Shown: positions 21,825-34,806, numbered from the stretch's first letter. The stretch is DNA of 64,000 nucleotides from Entoloma clypeatum (GCA_963565915.1 OY751491.1:1922001-1986000); one strand, 5' to 3'. The notes: generated from the letters alone by a model not told the origin. Translations and numbers: made by a program.

Positions 21825-23839
21825 GGCGGCGAGGATGGTCGAGAGGTAGAAGAAGAATGGGGAGGCTATACTGGGCAGAGAAGTGGACTAGAGCGGGAAA
21901 CTCAGTGTGTTTGACTGATGAGATCGGTGCTGTTGTGGATTTTGTAAAATATCTTTTATCATGGGTGAGATGGGTTCTGCTGATGGAAATCACAGATCAA
22001 ATCTTGAGTGTTCTGAACATTTGTCCGAGGTCCCCATGTGTTCTCTTCTGGGCCATATCCTTCTCATTGGATGAGGTACTGGATCTTTCCACAGAACTTT
22101 CGAGAATCCAGGTTCATAGACACATGATACTCTTCTCATCCTTCGACGATGATAGGATCAGGGGCTGGTTATCTTTTCTGGATGGCGTACTTCGGGGTTT
22201 CATATGGTGACAACAGGGTCTCGTTGAACACAGGGTGAATCATCTTCCAAGTCTTTGGAAGGTCAAGAAGGTACGCGCTAGCTAGTGTTCGAAGGTTCAG
22301 TCTACATAGACCTGAACCAGACTGAACTGAACTGAAAAATAGACCATGTTGGACTGAACCGCAGTCTAAGGTCTATACGTTTTAGAAAATTTAGACTGCA
22401 GTTCAGTCTAGATTTTTTTTTTTGACTTAGACCGCAAAAAGACCGGTCTAAACAGGTCTAGACCAGTCTTTTGCCCTTTGGGATACACCTCCAACCCCCC
22501 TCTGATATTCTAGAATTTTTGGAGATTTTTCAGTAATCTGCATAATATTCTAGATATTTATAGTCCAATTTCATTGGTCTAAGGCTTGTTTTGAAGCTAC
22601 AACTGAGTGGAATACATTTCTAGCTTGTATGTAAACTCTTGCTCAGAGTCACAAAGGTTAAGAATTGAGTGAAACATGGTGAAAACATAGCTAAAACATA
22701 TGATTACAGTGTTATTTGTGTTTACAGTGCTATTTTTGTTGTATCTGTCTATTATTACTGTGTTATTTTTGTTATTTCTGTGTGCCTCTCATTGCGGAGT
22801 GAGCAATGGGTGGATGCGTCAATTCAACATTGGATGATGTGCGACACACGCATATCAAATGTGTCAAATATATGTAAACAAACTCAAAAAGCATTGCATT
22901 TCTCCTTAATATGGCTACACAGGAGAAAGTAAGCTTACAGACTATATCAATTATGTACCAGAGTATCATATGTCAATAAATATGTATTTATTTTATGAAT
23001 TTTCGCCACAGATTTGAGCATATAGTGATGCGACACTTTACACCAAGCAATGGTAAACAACATGCAAATGCATCGTGCAGGCGCGCGCGGTGCCTTTCTC
23101 ATGATCTAATAATAGTTTAACATGATAGAACTCATCAATATATATGTATTCACCTTCTGAAACAGCTTGTATAATTTTTAGATCTCTAGATAAGATAGAA
23201 ATGATGAAATGTGCATATTTCAGTAAAAGTGTTATATCTCCATAATGAATGCACCAAATTTGAAAAACAGATGTGCTGTGAGGTCCCCTGAATGAGGAGA
23301 ATCCAAAGCTGAAACAAAATTTTTTGGTCAAATTTTCGACCTATTTTGCTTCTATTCACCTTATTAAGTTCTTGGGCTTGATTTGAATGGTCTGAGTAGA
23401 TTTACATACAATGTTACAATGGTGTATATACAGTACATATATACTACAGTGGTTGTGGAAGGGAGGAAGTAAGAAAAGGTTGTTTTTGTGTTTGAGAAAA
23501 CCCATGATGATGCCCTGCTGATCACGATTTACAGTGTGCCATTGTTTTGATGCATCATTTCAGAATTCTACCTACATAGCTCATATATTTAACTGGTTAT
23601 ATGCTTACTATTAGCTTCTAAGTATCTCTACATAAGTTACAAACTATTTTTAGGACTTACAGTGCCACAGATTGGGCATCGAAGGCGCGACTTTCAATGA
23701 CACATGTTGCTTGGCATTGATGCCAAGCACTCTCAGCAATTGCCGAAAGTCAAACCATACATAAGTCAACTGTCAGCCCAACATTTCCACACTTTTTTTA
23801 TCCCCCACCTTCACTCCACCCAGCCACTTCCCCCCCCCC

Positions 23840-24490
23840 CCCCCAATGCCCGCCCCTCGTGCACAACGACCTCCTATAGCGCCCAACAGGGTCGACTAAT
23901 GCCCAGCAGCCCCCTCTAATGCCCAACTGCCTCCCTCTAACACCCAACGGCATCCACTCACGCCCAACGACCACGACTCGTGCCCAACGGCTCCCTCCAC
24001 TGCCCAATGGCCTCCCACTTGCGCCCAACGGCGTCCACTCATGCCCAATGGCTTCCTCTAATGCCCAACGGCGTCCACTCACGCCCAATGCCCTTGAACG
24101 GCTCCAACAACATCCACTCATGCCCAACGCCTTCGAACGGCTCCCTCTAGCACCCAACGGCCTCCCACTCACACCCAACAGCGTCCTGCCCTTACTAGCG
24201 CCCAACGGCCCTCTCTGATGCTCAAGGGCATCAAGGCAACCTCCAACTTGCGTGCAACGCCCTCCCTTCATGCACATCGCCCTTCCTTCCTGCCTAACGC
24301 CCTCCAACTTGTGCCAATGCCCCCCTTTCACATGCAACATGTTTCCTTCAAGCCCTATGGCCCCCTCTTGTGCCCAGCTGCCACGACCCGTGCCCAGCCC
24401 TTTCATGCCTAATGCCCTCCAACTCGCGCGCAACGCCATTTCTTCAAGCCCAACGGCCCCTTCTCACATGCAACGCCCTGCCGCTCACGC
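23840..24490. repeat. CCCAACGGC minisatellite in H2
   Basis: About 30 imperfect units of about 20 bp (GCCCAACGGCNTCCACTC type), preceded by a C-run. Open frames on both strands here are repeat artefacts. Confidence 0.8.
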
Positions 24491-24696
24491 CCACTGACAT
24501 TACATACAGTGTGTATATATTTAGACACAATATATAATACAAAACTGGTTCCATCCACCCTCTGTGGGTGCCATGGACCGGTCCTGTATGGACCAGTCCG
24601 GTTTTTTATGTTTTTGTGGTATCGAAAGACCGGTCTCAGTCTCAGTCCCTCCCTCTTGGAGGCAAAAAACCGAACTGAACCGAACCCTCAAACACT

Positions 24697-25162
24697 AGTG
24701 TTTGGTTGTCCCCAACTGTAGATGGTACGTGTCTGCCAGGAACACATAACCCTTATGTCAGGACCCCCAAAAGCCCCCTGGGCCAATTGATCCCTGTCCG
24801 GATAAAAGTTGGTCAAAATCTTGAGCGATCCAACAGGTCTGTCCAGATAAGAAACATCAGATTTTGGTCAAAATTCCTGATCAGCCAGTCCGGATAAGGA
24901 TCGGGGGAGCCGAAGGCTTTATTTCCCACTGGATGAAAACTTTGTCTGTGGAGGGGGTCGAACCCACACGCCAGAAGGATCATTAACGAGTGGGAGACAC
25001 CATACAACCACTGAATTATTGCAATTGTTTTATCAAGAGTTGAATATCATATATATGCAGTAGATATATGCAATGAAAACAAAAACACTCCGAGTCTGGG
25101 TCAGGTTATGTATCACGTGAGTCGGTTTGACTTCATCCCTTCCACAGCATTCCCAAGCACTA
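24697..25162. repeat. Segment duplicated at 49527-49980
   Basis: It opens with TGTTTGGTTGTCCCCAACTG, the mirror of the Tc1-like end at 43696, then holds a pogo-like left end (AGGACCCCCAAAAGCCCCCT) and, on the minus strand, tRNA-like A and B boxes (25008-25018 and 24957-24966). Identity with 49527-49980 is high over about 450 bp. Confidence 0.75.
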
Positions 25163-25294
25163 GTGCTAGCCCCTTTCTTCTCTAGGACTTTGAATGGTCC
25201 ATGTCGGAGTGCATCAAGTTTCTTTGAGGGGCGATCGGTCCTGATGTTAGTCCCTTCTAGCCACACCTTATCTCCAATGCAGTAGTCCCAAGAC

Positions 25295-25606
25295 TAGTGT
25301 TTAAAGGTCCGGTTTTTTTGTTTTTGTGAATATCTCAACAACTACTGGATGGAATTTCATCATTGAAGAGATGACCCAAAAACCCCCATTTATTTTAGCT
25401 GCCATTTGCTTTTATGACATGTTGAAATATCTCAACAATGGCTGGGCAGAATCTTTTCATCCAAGAGAAGACCCCCTGGTTTTCTATATCCCCCATCTGC
25501 CCAAATATTTTGGTAATCTTAGTGATTTTATCTGGATTTCTGAAGCCATTTTTTAAAAAGGATAAACCGCAAAAAACCAAGAACTGGACCGGACTTTTAA
25601 ACACTA
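25295..25606. mobile_element. hAT-type MITE H4 (312 bp)
   Basis: Ends TAGTGTTTAAAGGTCCGG and CTTTTAAACACTA, with a perfect 8-bp duplication CCCAAGAC (25287-25294 and 25607-25614). Inserted in element B integrase. Confidence 0.9.
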
Positions 25607-26106
25607 CCCAAGACAGACTTCGTCGTGTGTCAACTGTCTTCTTCATCTGATCCTGCGCCTGTTTCAGCACTGCATTGGCTTCTTCTCATGCCTGTTTGAG
25701 TTTTTTCAAGAAGTCATTGGCAGCTGGATTGGTGTCTTCCAGCACGAGTTCTCCCTTCATAGGGATGTAAACCATAGTTGAGATAGAATGGGGTGTGCTT
25801 TGTTGCCTGATGTTCTTTGTCATTGTACTGGAATTCAGCAATTACAGTCCATTCAGCCCAGTCATCTTGTACATGGTTGACGAAGTTTCGTAAGAACACT
25901 TCTGTTTCCTGATGTGATCGTTTGGCCTGTCCATCAGTCTGTGGATGGTATGCAGTGGACAGATTCCTTTTGATCCCTGACATGCGGCAAAGTATCTCCA
26001 TGAACTTCATGGCGAACTGTGGTCCCCTGTCACTGATGATCTTCTTGGGGATTCCATGAAGCTTCCATATCTGATCCCGATAGATCTTGGCTAATCCTTC
26101 AGCCGA

Positions 26107-28677
26107 TAGTGTTTGAAGGTTCGGTCCGGTCCAGTTTTTCAACCCAAAAAGGGTGAGACCAGAACCGGGACCGGTCTTCTGGCACCTTCACTTGTCTGAA
26201 AACCGGACCAAACCACATGGGACCGGTCCATCTCTCACTGCCAGTTGAGACCGAACCGGTCTCAACCGGTCTCAACCAGTTCTTGTAGCAGTAGAGGTAT
26301 GGATTTGGTATGTAAGGCTATGAAAGGGTAGTGCAAACAAGCTAGAACAATGTTAGAAATGGCAGACAATGACAACATCCTCCAAATGGAAGGCAATGAC
26401 AGTGAGGGTTCTCCAACAGAAACTGTGGATGGCAAGGTAGGGTCCTCCCCTCAGAAACAGCCGGCGTCGAGCTCAGGTCCCCCAACCAAAATGAAAGACG
26501 ATGGGTCCTCCAACAGAAACGGTGAATGGCGAGGTAGGTTCCCCCTCCCTGAGAAACGGCAGGCAGCGAGGGTCAGCGGAGTTTCCCAACCAAAACACGG
26601 CGAGGGGGTTCTCCAGCAGAAATGGCAGAGGGCTCCCCCCTCGCAAGCAAGGGTGGAGTTCCTCAACTGAAAAGGAAGGACAACCGGAGGTGTGGTCTGG
26701 AAAGGGTTCTGTTAGTTGACTGTGCAGGAGAGGGGGGTACTAGACATACCAGGTGGCAGCATACAAACAAAAGGAAGGGAGGGAGCGGCCGCCACTGTGT
26801 GAGCAGTCACTGTGAAGGGCATCATGAGTCAGCAATCCAGGAAGTGGATTGTGTACTTACCTGGTGGCAGCGCTCATGTTGAGGTGTTGGGACAGTCTTG
26901 GGGGGGAATGAAAGAGAGATGGGCAGAGGGTTTGACAACCCAGAAACCCCGCACAGAAGTTGCCAAGGCACGCATCAACGATGCATCAAAGGTCGTGCTC
27001 ACTGTTGTGCATGCTCTCGAGGACCTACCTGAGTGCAGGCTGGCATGGAGATGGCCCAAAACCATAGATAGACAGTAGATTTCATGTATTTCTCACTATT
27101 TCCCCCAGAAAAATATATATTTCTCAAGGCATTATCCATAAGCATGTAACACAACTGTGAATTCAGTCTGAATGCACAGATCTTGTGTATCAATATGCCT
27201 TCAAACCATGTATTTCTCAGTTTCCCCTTTCCACAACTCTTCAAACACTTTACTGACTGTTGAATACTGTGTATATGGTGTCTATAGACATAGCTGAGAC
27301 CTTGTAATTGAATATCACACCTGTGTAGGCTCATAATCAATGAAATAAGACAAAAAAAAATTTATTTCAGATTTGGAATCAGTGAATTGAGAGGATAACA
27401 ATGCACCCAGTGTTCTTCAATTTTTGTGCTCTGGTCATAGAGATATTGTGACTTTACTGGTTTATTTCAATGCTACTGGATCTCATGCTTAAGAATCTAT
27501 GAGCTACCTATAATTTATGTCAGATCAATTCTTATATGTATTACTCTAAATTGTATAAATCATAAACCGCCAGCAAGAATCAAGGGGCACTGAGGAACGC
27601 GTCATTCCCCAACTTTTCAGCGGGGGGTGGGCAGGTTATTTGCCCTTATTTGTTTTGGGTACTTTTCATGTGTGAAACCCTTTGCCCACACTGTTGCTCT
27701 CTCACTTCACCCCACCGCAACCGGCCTCACCGCTGACTGCAATGGCGGCAGCAGCCTTCAGTAAGTCCCCACCCCTCCTCATCGTTTCTCACTCACCACC
27801 AGTCTAGGTGCTGCCGCCGCCGAGTGCCCACAACCCAGCCCTGGCCCTTTTTCACAGTGAAGACAACTCCCCCTCCACTGCCCTTTTTTGTGGGGAAGGC
27901 GATGCCTCCCTGTCGCCCTTTTTTGTGGAGAAGACCACAGCCCCCCACCGCCCTTTTTTTCGCTGGCAATGACACCTTCTCCACGGCCCTTCTTTTGCAA
28001 GGAAGACGATATGCCACTCCACTGGCCTTTTTCGCAACAACAACAACACCCCCCACTGACCTTTTTCATGAGGAAGACCACATCCCCCCACTTTCCTTTT
28101 TTGTGGATACTGCCCTTTTTTCACAGTGACGACACCTTCCCTGCTGCCATTTTTCATGAGGAAGACAACAGCTCATGGCTCTTTTTTTTGATGGGGATGA
28201 CACATCCCCCATTGCCCTTTTGTTTGATGGCGACGACGTGTTCCCCACCGCCCTTTCTCGTGAGGACAACGATGGGCCTTCACCCCCTTTCTTTGGACGA
28301 CAACACCTTCTCCACCACCTTTTTTCATGAGAGGAAGATGGGCTCCCCCACCACCCTTTTTTTGATGGGGACAACACCTTTCCCGCCACCCTTTCCCATC
28401 TTTTTGTTATCGAAGACCTCTCCTCCCCTTGTTTTTACTACCCCAGACACATTTATTACAGCCTATGTAGTCACATGTATTAGGTATCCAAAAGACCAGT
28501 TCAGGCCAGTTTGAACTGGTCTTTCACTGGTCTCAAAAAAAAAAATTTTTGGTGAACTGAAGACCAGGTGCACCCCAAAACGGAAGAGACCGAGACCGCA
28601 GTCTGGTCTTTTTTGGTCCACTTTTCAGTTTGGTCTGGTCCTGTTTCGGTCCACAAAGACTAAACCTTGAAACACTA
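26107..28677. mobile_element. hAT-type element H3 (2571 bp)
   Basis: Ends TAGTGTTTGAAGG and CCTTGAAACACTA, with duplication TCAGCCGA / TCAGCCAA (7 of 8; the difference is a CpG to CpA change). It splits element B integrase between VELLAD and SAEGLAKIYRDQ. It holds a minisatellite at 27840-28400 and no transposase. Confidence 0.85.
27840..28400. repeat. Minisatellite in H3, unit about 45 bp
   Basis: Repeated blocks of CCCTTTTTT followed by GTGGAGAAGAC or ATGAGGAAGAC and a C-rich stretch. It produces long spurious open frames in several readings. Confidence 0.75.
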
Positions 28678-31600
28678 TCAGCCAATAATTCCACGGTTGT
28701 TGGAATGAGGTGACGCATCTTTGAATGTCTATCTGTGATGACCAGAATTGCATTTTTTCCATCAGATTCTGGTATCAGTCCCACAATGTCGATCCCTATG
28801 TCTTCCCATGGGTGACCGGTGACTTGGTGCTGCATGGGGATGTAGTGGAGCATGTTGCTTCTGTCGGTTGATCTTGTTGCATTGACAAGTGTCGCAACCT
28901 TTCACATACTTCTTCACATCATGCAGGATGGTAGGCCACCAGTAGGTGCGAGTGAGGAGTTCACGCATTTGGTACTGTCCTGGATGTCCAGCCCTGGTGC
29001 ATCGTGTGATTCGAACATCAACTCTTGTCATAATTGTGGATCTGGCGGGACATAGACTCATTCTCCTGCATAGGTGATCCCATTCTTCTGCTGATACCAA
29101 TGAGGATTCTTTTTAGGCCCTGTGCTACTTCTGTCTCCATGTGGTTGGAAGCCTTGATGCATGCAATTCATGGGTTTTCGATGGTTGTGATGTTTCCAAT
29201 TTTGATGGAATCAGATGTTTCACCCCCTTCAAAGAATTGTTCCTCTGTGAACATCTCCATTTGTACCACATCTTCTGATTCCAACCGTTTCAAGAATAGT
29301 CCCTCCTTGAGCATTTGGTCACTGTCTTGTGGTTCGAGTTCTGCTTCATACCAGGGTAAGCGTGACAGGATGTCCGCTTTTGCATTGGTCTTGCTGGGCA
29401 CATGCTGTAATTCAAAGTCATAGTCTTGTAACTTCATTTTCCAGCATCACTTTCGTTGATTCAGGTTCTGAGGATGACAAAAATATTGCAGGTTCTTGTG
29501 ATCAGTCAAGATCTCGAAACGTTCCCTGGCTTCGAGCAGATAGTGTCTCCAATCTTTCAATGCTTCCACAACCGCCAGGAGTTCCTTGTCATATATCTCG
29601 TAATTCTGTTTGGCTGCAGACATGGTCCGTGACAAGAACACAATGGGATGCCATTTGTCATCTTGCTTCTGAGAGAGTACCGCTCCAATGGCATAGCCCG
29701 ATGCATCAGTTTCAACCCTGAACTGTCCCTCTGGTTTTGGTAATGCCAAGACTGGTGCCAATGTAATTGCCCATATGAGACCTTCAAAGGCTTGCTGCTC
29801 TGTTGGTCCCCAAGTAAATGCCGTACTGCCTGTGAGCACGGTGAGAGGTTTCACAATGTTTGAGTACCCTTTAATAAAACATCGATAGAAGTTAGCAAAT
29901 CCAAGGAACCTCTGAACTTCCTTTTTTGATGTGGGTGCTTGCCAGTTTTTGATCGTATCCACCTTCTCAGTTTCCATTTCGACATGTCCCTCACCAACAA
30001 CATATCCCAATATAGGACATTTTGTTACTTCCCATAAACACTTCTTCCCCTTTAGGAACAAATCATTGTCCGATAGGATCTGTAGGATTTCTTTGGTGTT
30101 TCACATGAGTTCTTTCTTGGTTTTACCAATAACCACAATGTCATCCATGTAGATCACGCAGATACGTTGGCGGATCTGGTCCCGGAATAGACTAGCCATC
30201 ATTCGAGAGAACGTTCCTGGGGAGTTGCAACGACTGAAAAACATGACCAATGGTTCGAACAATCCTTGACTGGTGAGGAAGGCAGCTTTCCATTCATCGC
30301 CCTCCTTAATCCACACATTGTTATAGCCCCACATGATGTCCATCTTATTGAAGTAGACTGCATCTTTCAGCACCTCCAAGAGATCGGATATTCAGGGGAG
30401 TGGGAACTTGTCTTTGACCATGAATTTATTGACCATGCGATAATCTCGTACCAATCATTTGGAACCATCCTTCTTGTTGATGAAGAAGCAAGGGGAGGCA
30501 TAAGGGGATTTGGATGGGCAGATCTTTCCGGTAGCTAGACCCTCATCAATGAATGTGTCCAATTCCTCTTGTTCCTTTTGTGTCATGGGATAAGTACTTT
30601 CCCCTAGTTTCTTTGGTGCGTCCGGTGTAAGTTCAATACCCTGGTCCCATTTCCTCTCCTTTGGGATCTTATCAAACTTCTCCTTCTCAAAGAGATGAGC
30701 AAACCAATCAATGTATGAGGGTCGTTTGGTTGTGGGAGGTGGTGTGGGAGTGACAGCTTCCAAAATAGGGTCTCCAGGCTTCCATTTCTGATCTGACTTT
30801 TTGGGTGCATCTTTGTTGCGCACCTCAACCATGCGAACCCGGTGTTTGTGACCATCAAGGTTAATCCTGAAATCCGAGTGTTTGGTTCAACATGTTGTTG
30901 GGCACCGGTTAAATGTTACCACACCGGTTGTCCAATTGATTGTGGGGTTGTGGTGTACCAACCAGTCATGTCCCAAGAGCATGTCCATTCTCCCAATGTC
31001 CAGTACCATTGCTTCCATGGTTTCCTGATGTGCTCCCAAATCCAGCTTGACTTCGGCAAGTTGGCTCGCTTTCTGTTGTCAATTTGGTGATCCATCCGCA
31101 TTTAGAATTGCTATGGGCGGTATTCCTCACATGGGGAGGTTCTGTTCGCATACTATTCTGGGATGGATGCATGTGCGTTTACATCCGCTGTCAACCTCAG
31201 GTCAGATGACCTTTGGTCCTCATCGTGTTTTGAGCTGAGCTAACAGCCTGATCTCTCATCTTTTCAGAGGTTTATCTCCCTTCACAATCTTAGTCGACGC
31301 AGCAGCTCGCTTGGCAGGGATGACATAGGTTCTATTGTCTGCAGTCATACAAGGCAAGCAAGTCCGTTTAATAGATAAGGGTTGCGACTTAGCATCATTT
31401 AATCGGACCCTTTAGGAAAATCCTTCTTGTCAGCTTCTAAGATTGTGGTTTCATCATTCTCAGCATCTTTCTCAGACACCTTCCTAACCCTTCTGGAGTT
31501 CTTCTTTGGCTTGCGGCAGTTGCACACGATATGGCCTTCTTGGTCACAGTTGAAACACTTGCGACCATCTTTCTTCTTTGGAGCGCTACAGTCTTCAGCC

Positions 31601-31844
31601 AGATGACCGAAGCATTGACAGTTGTAGCAACGGGCTACTCCTGCTTTGTCAATCTCCATGGCCTTGCCCTGACCACCATAAGTGGTACCTGATCCAGTGC
31701 GCATGTCGCCGCCACCTCGGATGACCAGTGTGTGTCCTTCCATCTGTCGTCCCTTGTTTTGGATCTCCTTTGCATACTTGGAGTATGTCTTGCCATCACT
31801 AGCCACTTGTTCAGAGATTCTGTGGTTGATGTTCTTCTCTAGGA

Positions 31845-32407
31845 TGTCACATAGCGTGTTTTTCAATGTTGGAAAACATCGGATGCATCGGAGCAGTCGG
31901 AGCGGAGTAGCGGATGAACGGATGCGACAAGTCCGACATCTTGCAGAAAGGACCTGGCTTCAACTTATGTGTTGCGCCCCATTCTTTGACGTGGTCCTAG
32001 ATTTCGGATTGGCAGATGTCGGAGGGTGAGAGGAGCGGATGTGTGGAGGTGGAGACGTGAGAAGGAGGATGAGGACGAAAGGCAAAGGAATAGATTGGTG
32101 GAACGTATGGCAACGTATAGTGACGTATAATATTCGAACTGAGGAACTACGACAGAATTCATACTACTTATAGTAAACCAGAAGTGGGTCAGTAACTACT
32201 ATAGGTAAGGTGTGGATGTCGGAGTTACTCATCGGAGCAATCGGAGTACGGAGAGGAGCAAATGCAAAATCAACATTGTCAGCATAATTAGAATGTTAAC
32301 TAGTAGAGATGTCAATAAGTACTATTATGAAGATCATTGGATGTCGGACTGGATAAAACGTCGGAGTCATTGGATGTGTCGGATGTATGAATTGCATGGT
32401 TATGACA
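31845..32407 (-). repeat. 3' LTR of element E (563 bp)
   Basis: Plus strand TGTCACATAGCG...GGTTATGACA. Confidence 0.9.
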
Positions 32408-33919
32408 GTATTTTCCCCTTAGGGCTGAACCCTTGAGGCCCATAGGATATGCCATATAATTGTGTGTTGGATGCTTGCCAGAAAATGTAATCATCCGATA
32501 ATGCAAGTCACTTTATACTTGGCTGCATAAGGGCCAAGGATCAGAGGAGGTCGGAGGTGCGGAGATCCGAGGTGCGGAGGTCGGAGGAAAATGCAGATGA
32601 GAAAGGATGTGCCAGCAGATACAGAGATGATCCATATTTTGTGTCCAATTGTAAACATCATTGCAAAAGTAAACAATGACAGAAAAAGCGGAGTTGATCT
32701 GAGCAGTCGGAGGAGCGGATGTCGGATCGGAGGTGGTGGACATGGCTTGGGTGCGGATAGCAAGTGCAATCAAGCAAATGTTATAGTCTTAGGGCCAAAC
32801 CCTTGAGGCACATAAGGTGAGGAATGGCAAGTCCGATGTGAGGATGAGGGAATTTGTGATGAAGGAGAGGAAGCGGAGGTACCAAGTGTGGAGGGCAAAT
32901 GAATGTGTGTCGGATTGGACTGAGGTTGCAAGATGCAATGGGATGGGAGTGACAGATGTCAAGATGTCGGAGATGACTGGAGCGGAGCGGATTTGTCGGA
33001 GGTGATCGGATGTGGTATAAAATGTCGGAAGGGATGAAGAAAGTGATTGGTGTTTTCACTGGTTGACTATTTTCCCCTTAGGATAGACGTCCCATCGTCT
33101 ATCTCCAAAGATGAGAGTCATAAAGGAGGTGAAAAAAATGCGGATGTCGTCGGATATGAGAGCGGAGTAGGTCGGAAATCAGAGGTGGAGGTGTCAGAGG
33201 TGTCCTGAAAGAATCAATGTGTCGAAAAGATCATAATGCCAATTTATTGACAAGTGCCAGAGGTTGTTTGGAATGCTTGCAGATGCAAGTAGTGAACTGT
33301 CTGCAGCCAGGGTTGCAAGTATACACCATGTAACTGCAAGATAGGCATAGTGCAGACATCGGAGGTGACCAGAGGTCGGAGTGATCAAAGTCGGAGGACA
33401 GAGTTTGCAAAAGTGGCAACAATACCAACTTAAGCAATAAGACATCGAGGGCTTGCACTCTTCAGAAAATGGATGGAAAAGGTACTGGCCCAATACCCAA
33501 ACAATGCAAAGATTGTGAAGTGGGTGAGCTAGTGGTATCCTATAACCATAGAAATTCGAGCCAAGCAAGGGTTTCACAAAATGTGACAGGCGTTCACCAA
33601 AAGCAAGTGGAGCGGAGTTAACCGGAGGTCGGAGATGATCAACCACAAATGAATGGGTCAACCAAAGTGAATGGACATAAAGACAGATGATTTTGTGAAT
33701 GAGGACAAGGTGGATGTCAATGACCCAAAAAATGCGGAGACATCGGAGATGTTGGAGGTCCGCAAGCGGAGTAGGATGTCGAAGGATGAATGGAGAGATG
33801 TGTCCTAATCCAGACCTAAACTTGAAAGACCAGATTGTAAGGCCAGGATGGAATAGGATCGGAGGGGTGCAGAGTGATTGAAAGAGGGTGTCAAAGGAAT
33901 GGTGTGAGTTTGAATATAC

Positions 33920-34508
33920 TGTCACGTAGCGTGTTTTTCAATGTTGGAAAACGTCGGATGCATCGGAGCAGTCGCAGCGGAGTAGCGGATGAACGGATGC
34001 GACAAGTCCGACGTCTTGCAGAAAGGACCTGGCTTCAACTTATGTGTTGCGCCCCATTCTTTGACGTGGTCCTAGATTTCGGATTGGCAGATGTCGGAGG
34101 GTGAGAGGAGCGGATGTGCGGAGCGGATATGCGGAGGTGGAGACGTGAGAAGGAGGATGAGGACGAAAGGCAAAGGAATAGATTGGTGGAACATATGGCA
34201 ACGTATAGTGACGTATAATATTCGAACTGAGGAACTACGACAGAATTCATACTACTTATAGTAAACCAGAAGTGGGTCAGTAACTACTATAGGTAAGGTG
34301 TGGATGTCGGAGTTACTCATCGGAGCAATCGGAGTACGGAGAGGAGCAAATGCAAAATCAACATCAAGATGTCTACTTGTCAGCATAATTAGAATGTTAA
34401 CTAGTAGAGATGTCAATAAGTACTATTATGAAGATCATCGGATGTCGGACCGGATAAAACGTCGGAGTCATTGGATGTGTCGGATGTATGAATTGCATGG
34501 TTATGACA
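33920..34508 (-). repeat. 5' LTR of element E (589 bp)
   Basis: Plus strand TGTCACGTAGCG...GGTTATGACA. It is 26 bp longer than its partner through two short indels; many other differences are CpG changes in the 3' copy. Confidence 0.9.
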
Positions 34509-34806
34509 TAGGATGTATTTCCCAGTTTCTTTGCCAAGGTTTGACAGCTTCAAGAGCTCTTTGAATTCATCCAAGAATTTGTTGACGGTGTGTTTCTCTT
34601 GTCTCAGGACTTTGAGTCTTGCTTTGGCAGCAACCGACTTGTTGGTGATGGAGAATCATGTGGCGATATCATCGGAAAAGCCTAGCCAGGTGATGTTCTC
34701 ATTGTCAACAACAAGAGCCTCTAACTTGTTACTGGCCCAGTGCCTGCCGGACCCTTCCATCATGCGGGATAGTACCGCAAGAATCTTCTGATCATCTGTG
34801 AGGCTC

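Larger units (their letters stand above)
22283..25162. mobile_element. hAT-type element H2 with an extra captured flank (2880 bp)
   Basis: The left end is TAGTGTTCGAAGG and the right end CCCAAGCACTA. The flanking duplication is GCGCTAGC / GTGCTAGC (7 of 8), and element G shows the empty site. A typical right end, CAAACACTA, also occurs inside at 24697. The 465 bp after it match the flank of the hAT end at 49527, so H2 seems to have moved with part of a former neighbour. No transposase ORF. Confidence 0.75.
21900..31398 (-). pseudogene. Pol of element B, in five pieces
   Basis: Pieces read right to left: protease to integrase finger (31398-28678), with DSG-type protease, KSPYASPCFFINKKDGSK, the RT box [11 protein letters not shown] (near 30140), RNase H (DASGYAIGAVLSQK, IYDKELLAVVEALKDWRHYL) and integrase finger (GHPGQYQMRELLTRTYWWP, GCDTCQCNK); integrase core (26106-25607; ISDRGPQFAMKFMEIL, YHPQTDGQAKRSHQE, EFQYNDKEHQ); short C-terminal pieces at 25294-25163 and 22282-21900. 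H3, H4 and H2 lie between the pieces. TGA stops sit in the protease, as in element A, and elsewhere. RT and core catalytic residues are still readable. Confidence 0.9.
31845..34508 (-). mobile_element. Non-autonomous LTR element E (2664 bp)
   Basis: LTRs at 31845-32407 and 33920-34508 flank a 1.5-kb interior without gag or pol. A perfect 5-bp duplication TAGGA (31840-31844, 34509-34513) and the uninterrupted site in element A prove insertion. The minus-strand purine tract CTAAGGGGAAAATAC lies by the left LTR, and a primer site (GTATATTCAAACT) by the right LTR. The LTRs are related to those of C and D, which could have supplied its proteins. Confidence 0.9.

Noticed and set aside
23798..24439. 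Long Gly/Arg/Leu-rich ORF of 213 residues on the minus strand, and Pro/Leu-rich ones on the plus strand
   Set aside because: All are translations of the CCCAACGGC minisatellite.
24941..25018. Possible tRNA gene
   Set aside because: A and B boxes are present but acceptor and anticodon stems do not pair.
27779..28514. Several overlapping ORFs of 87-208 residues
   Set aside because: Translations of the 45-bp minisatellite in hAT element H3.
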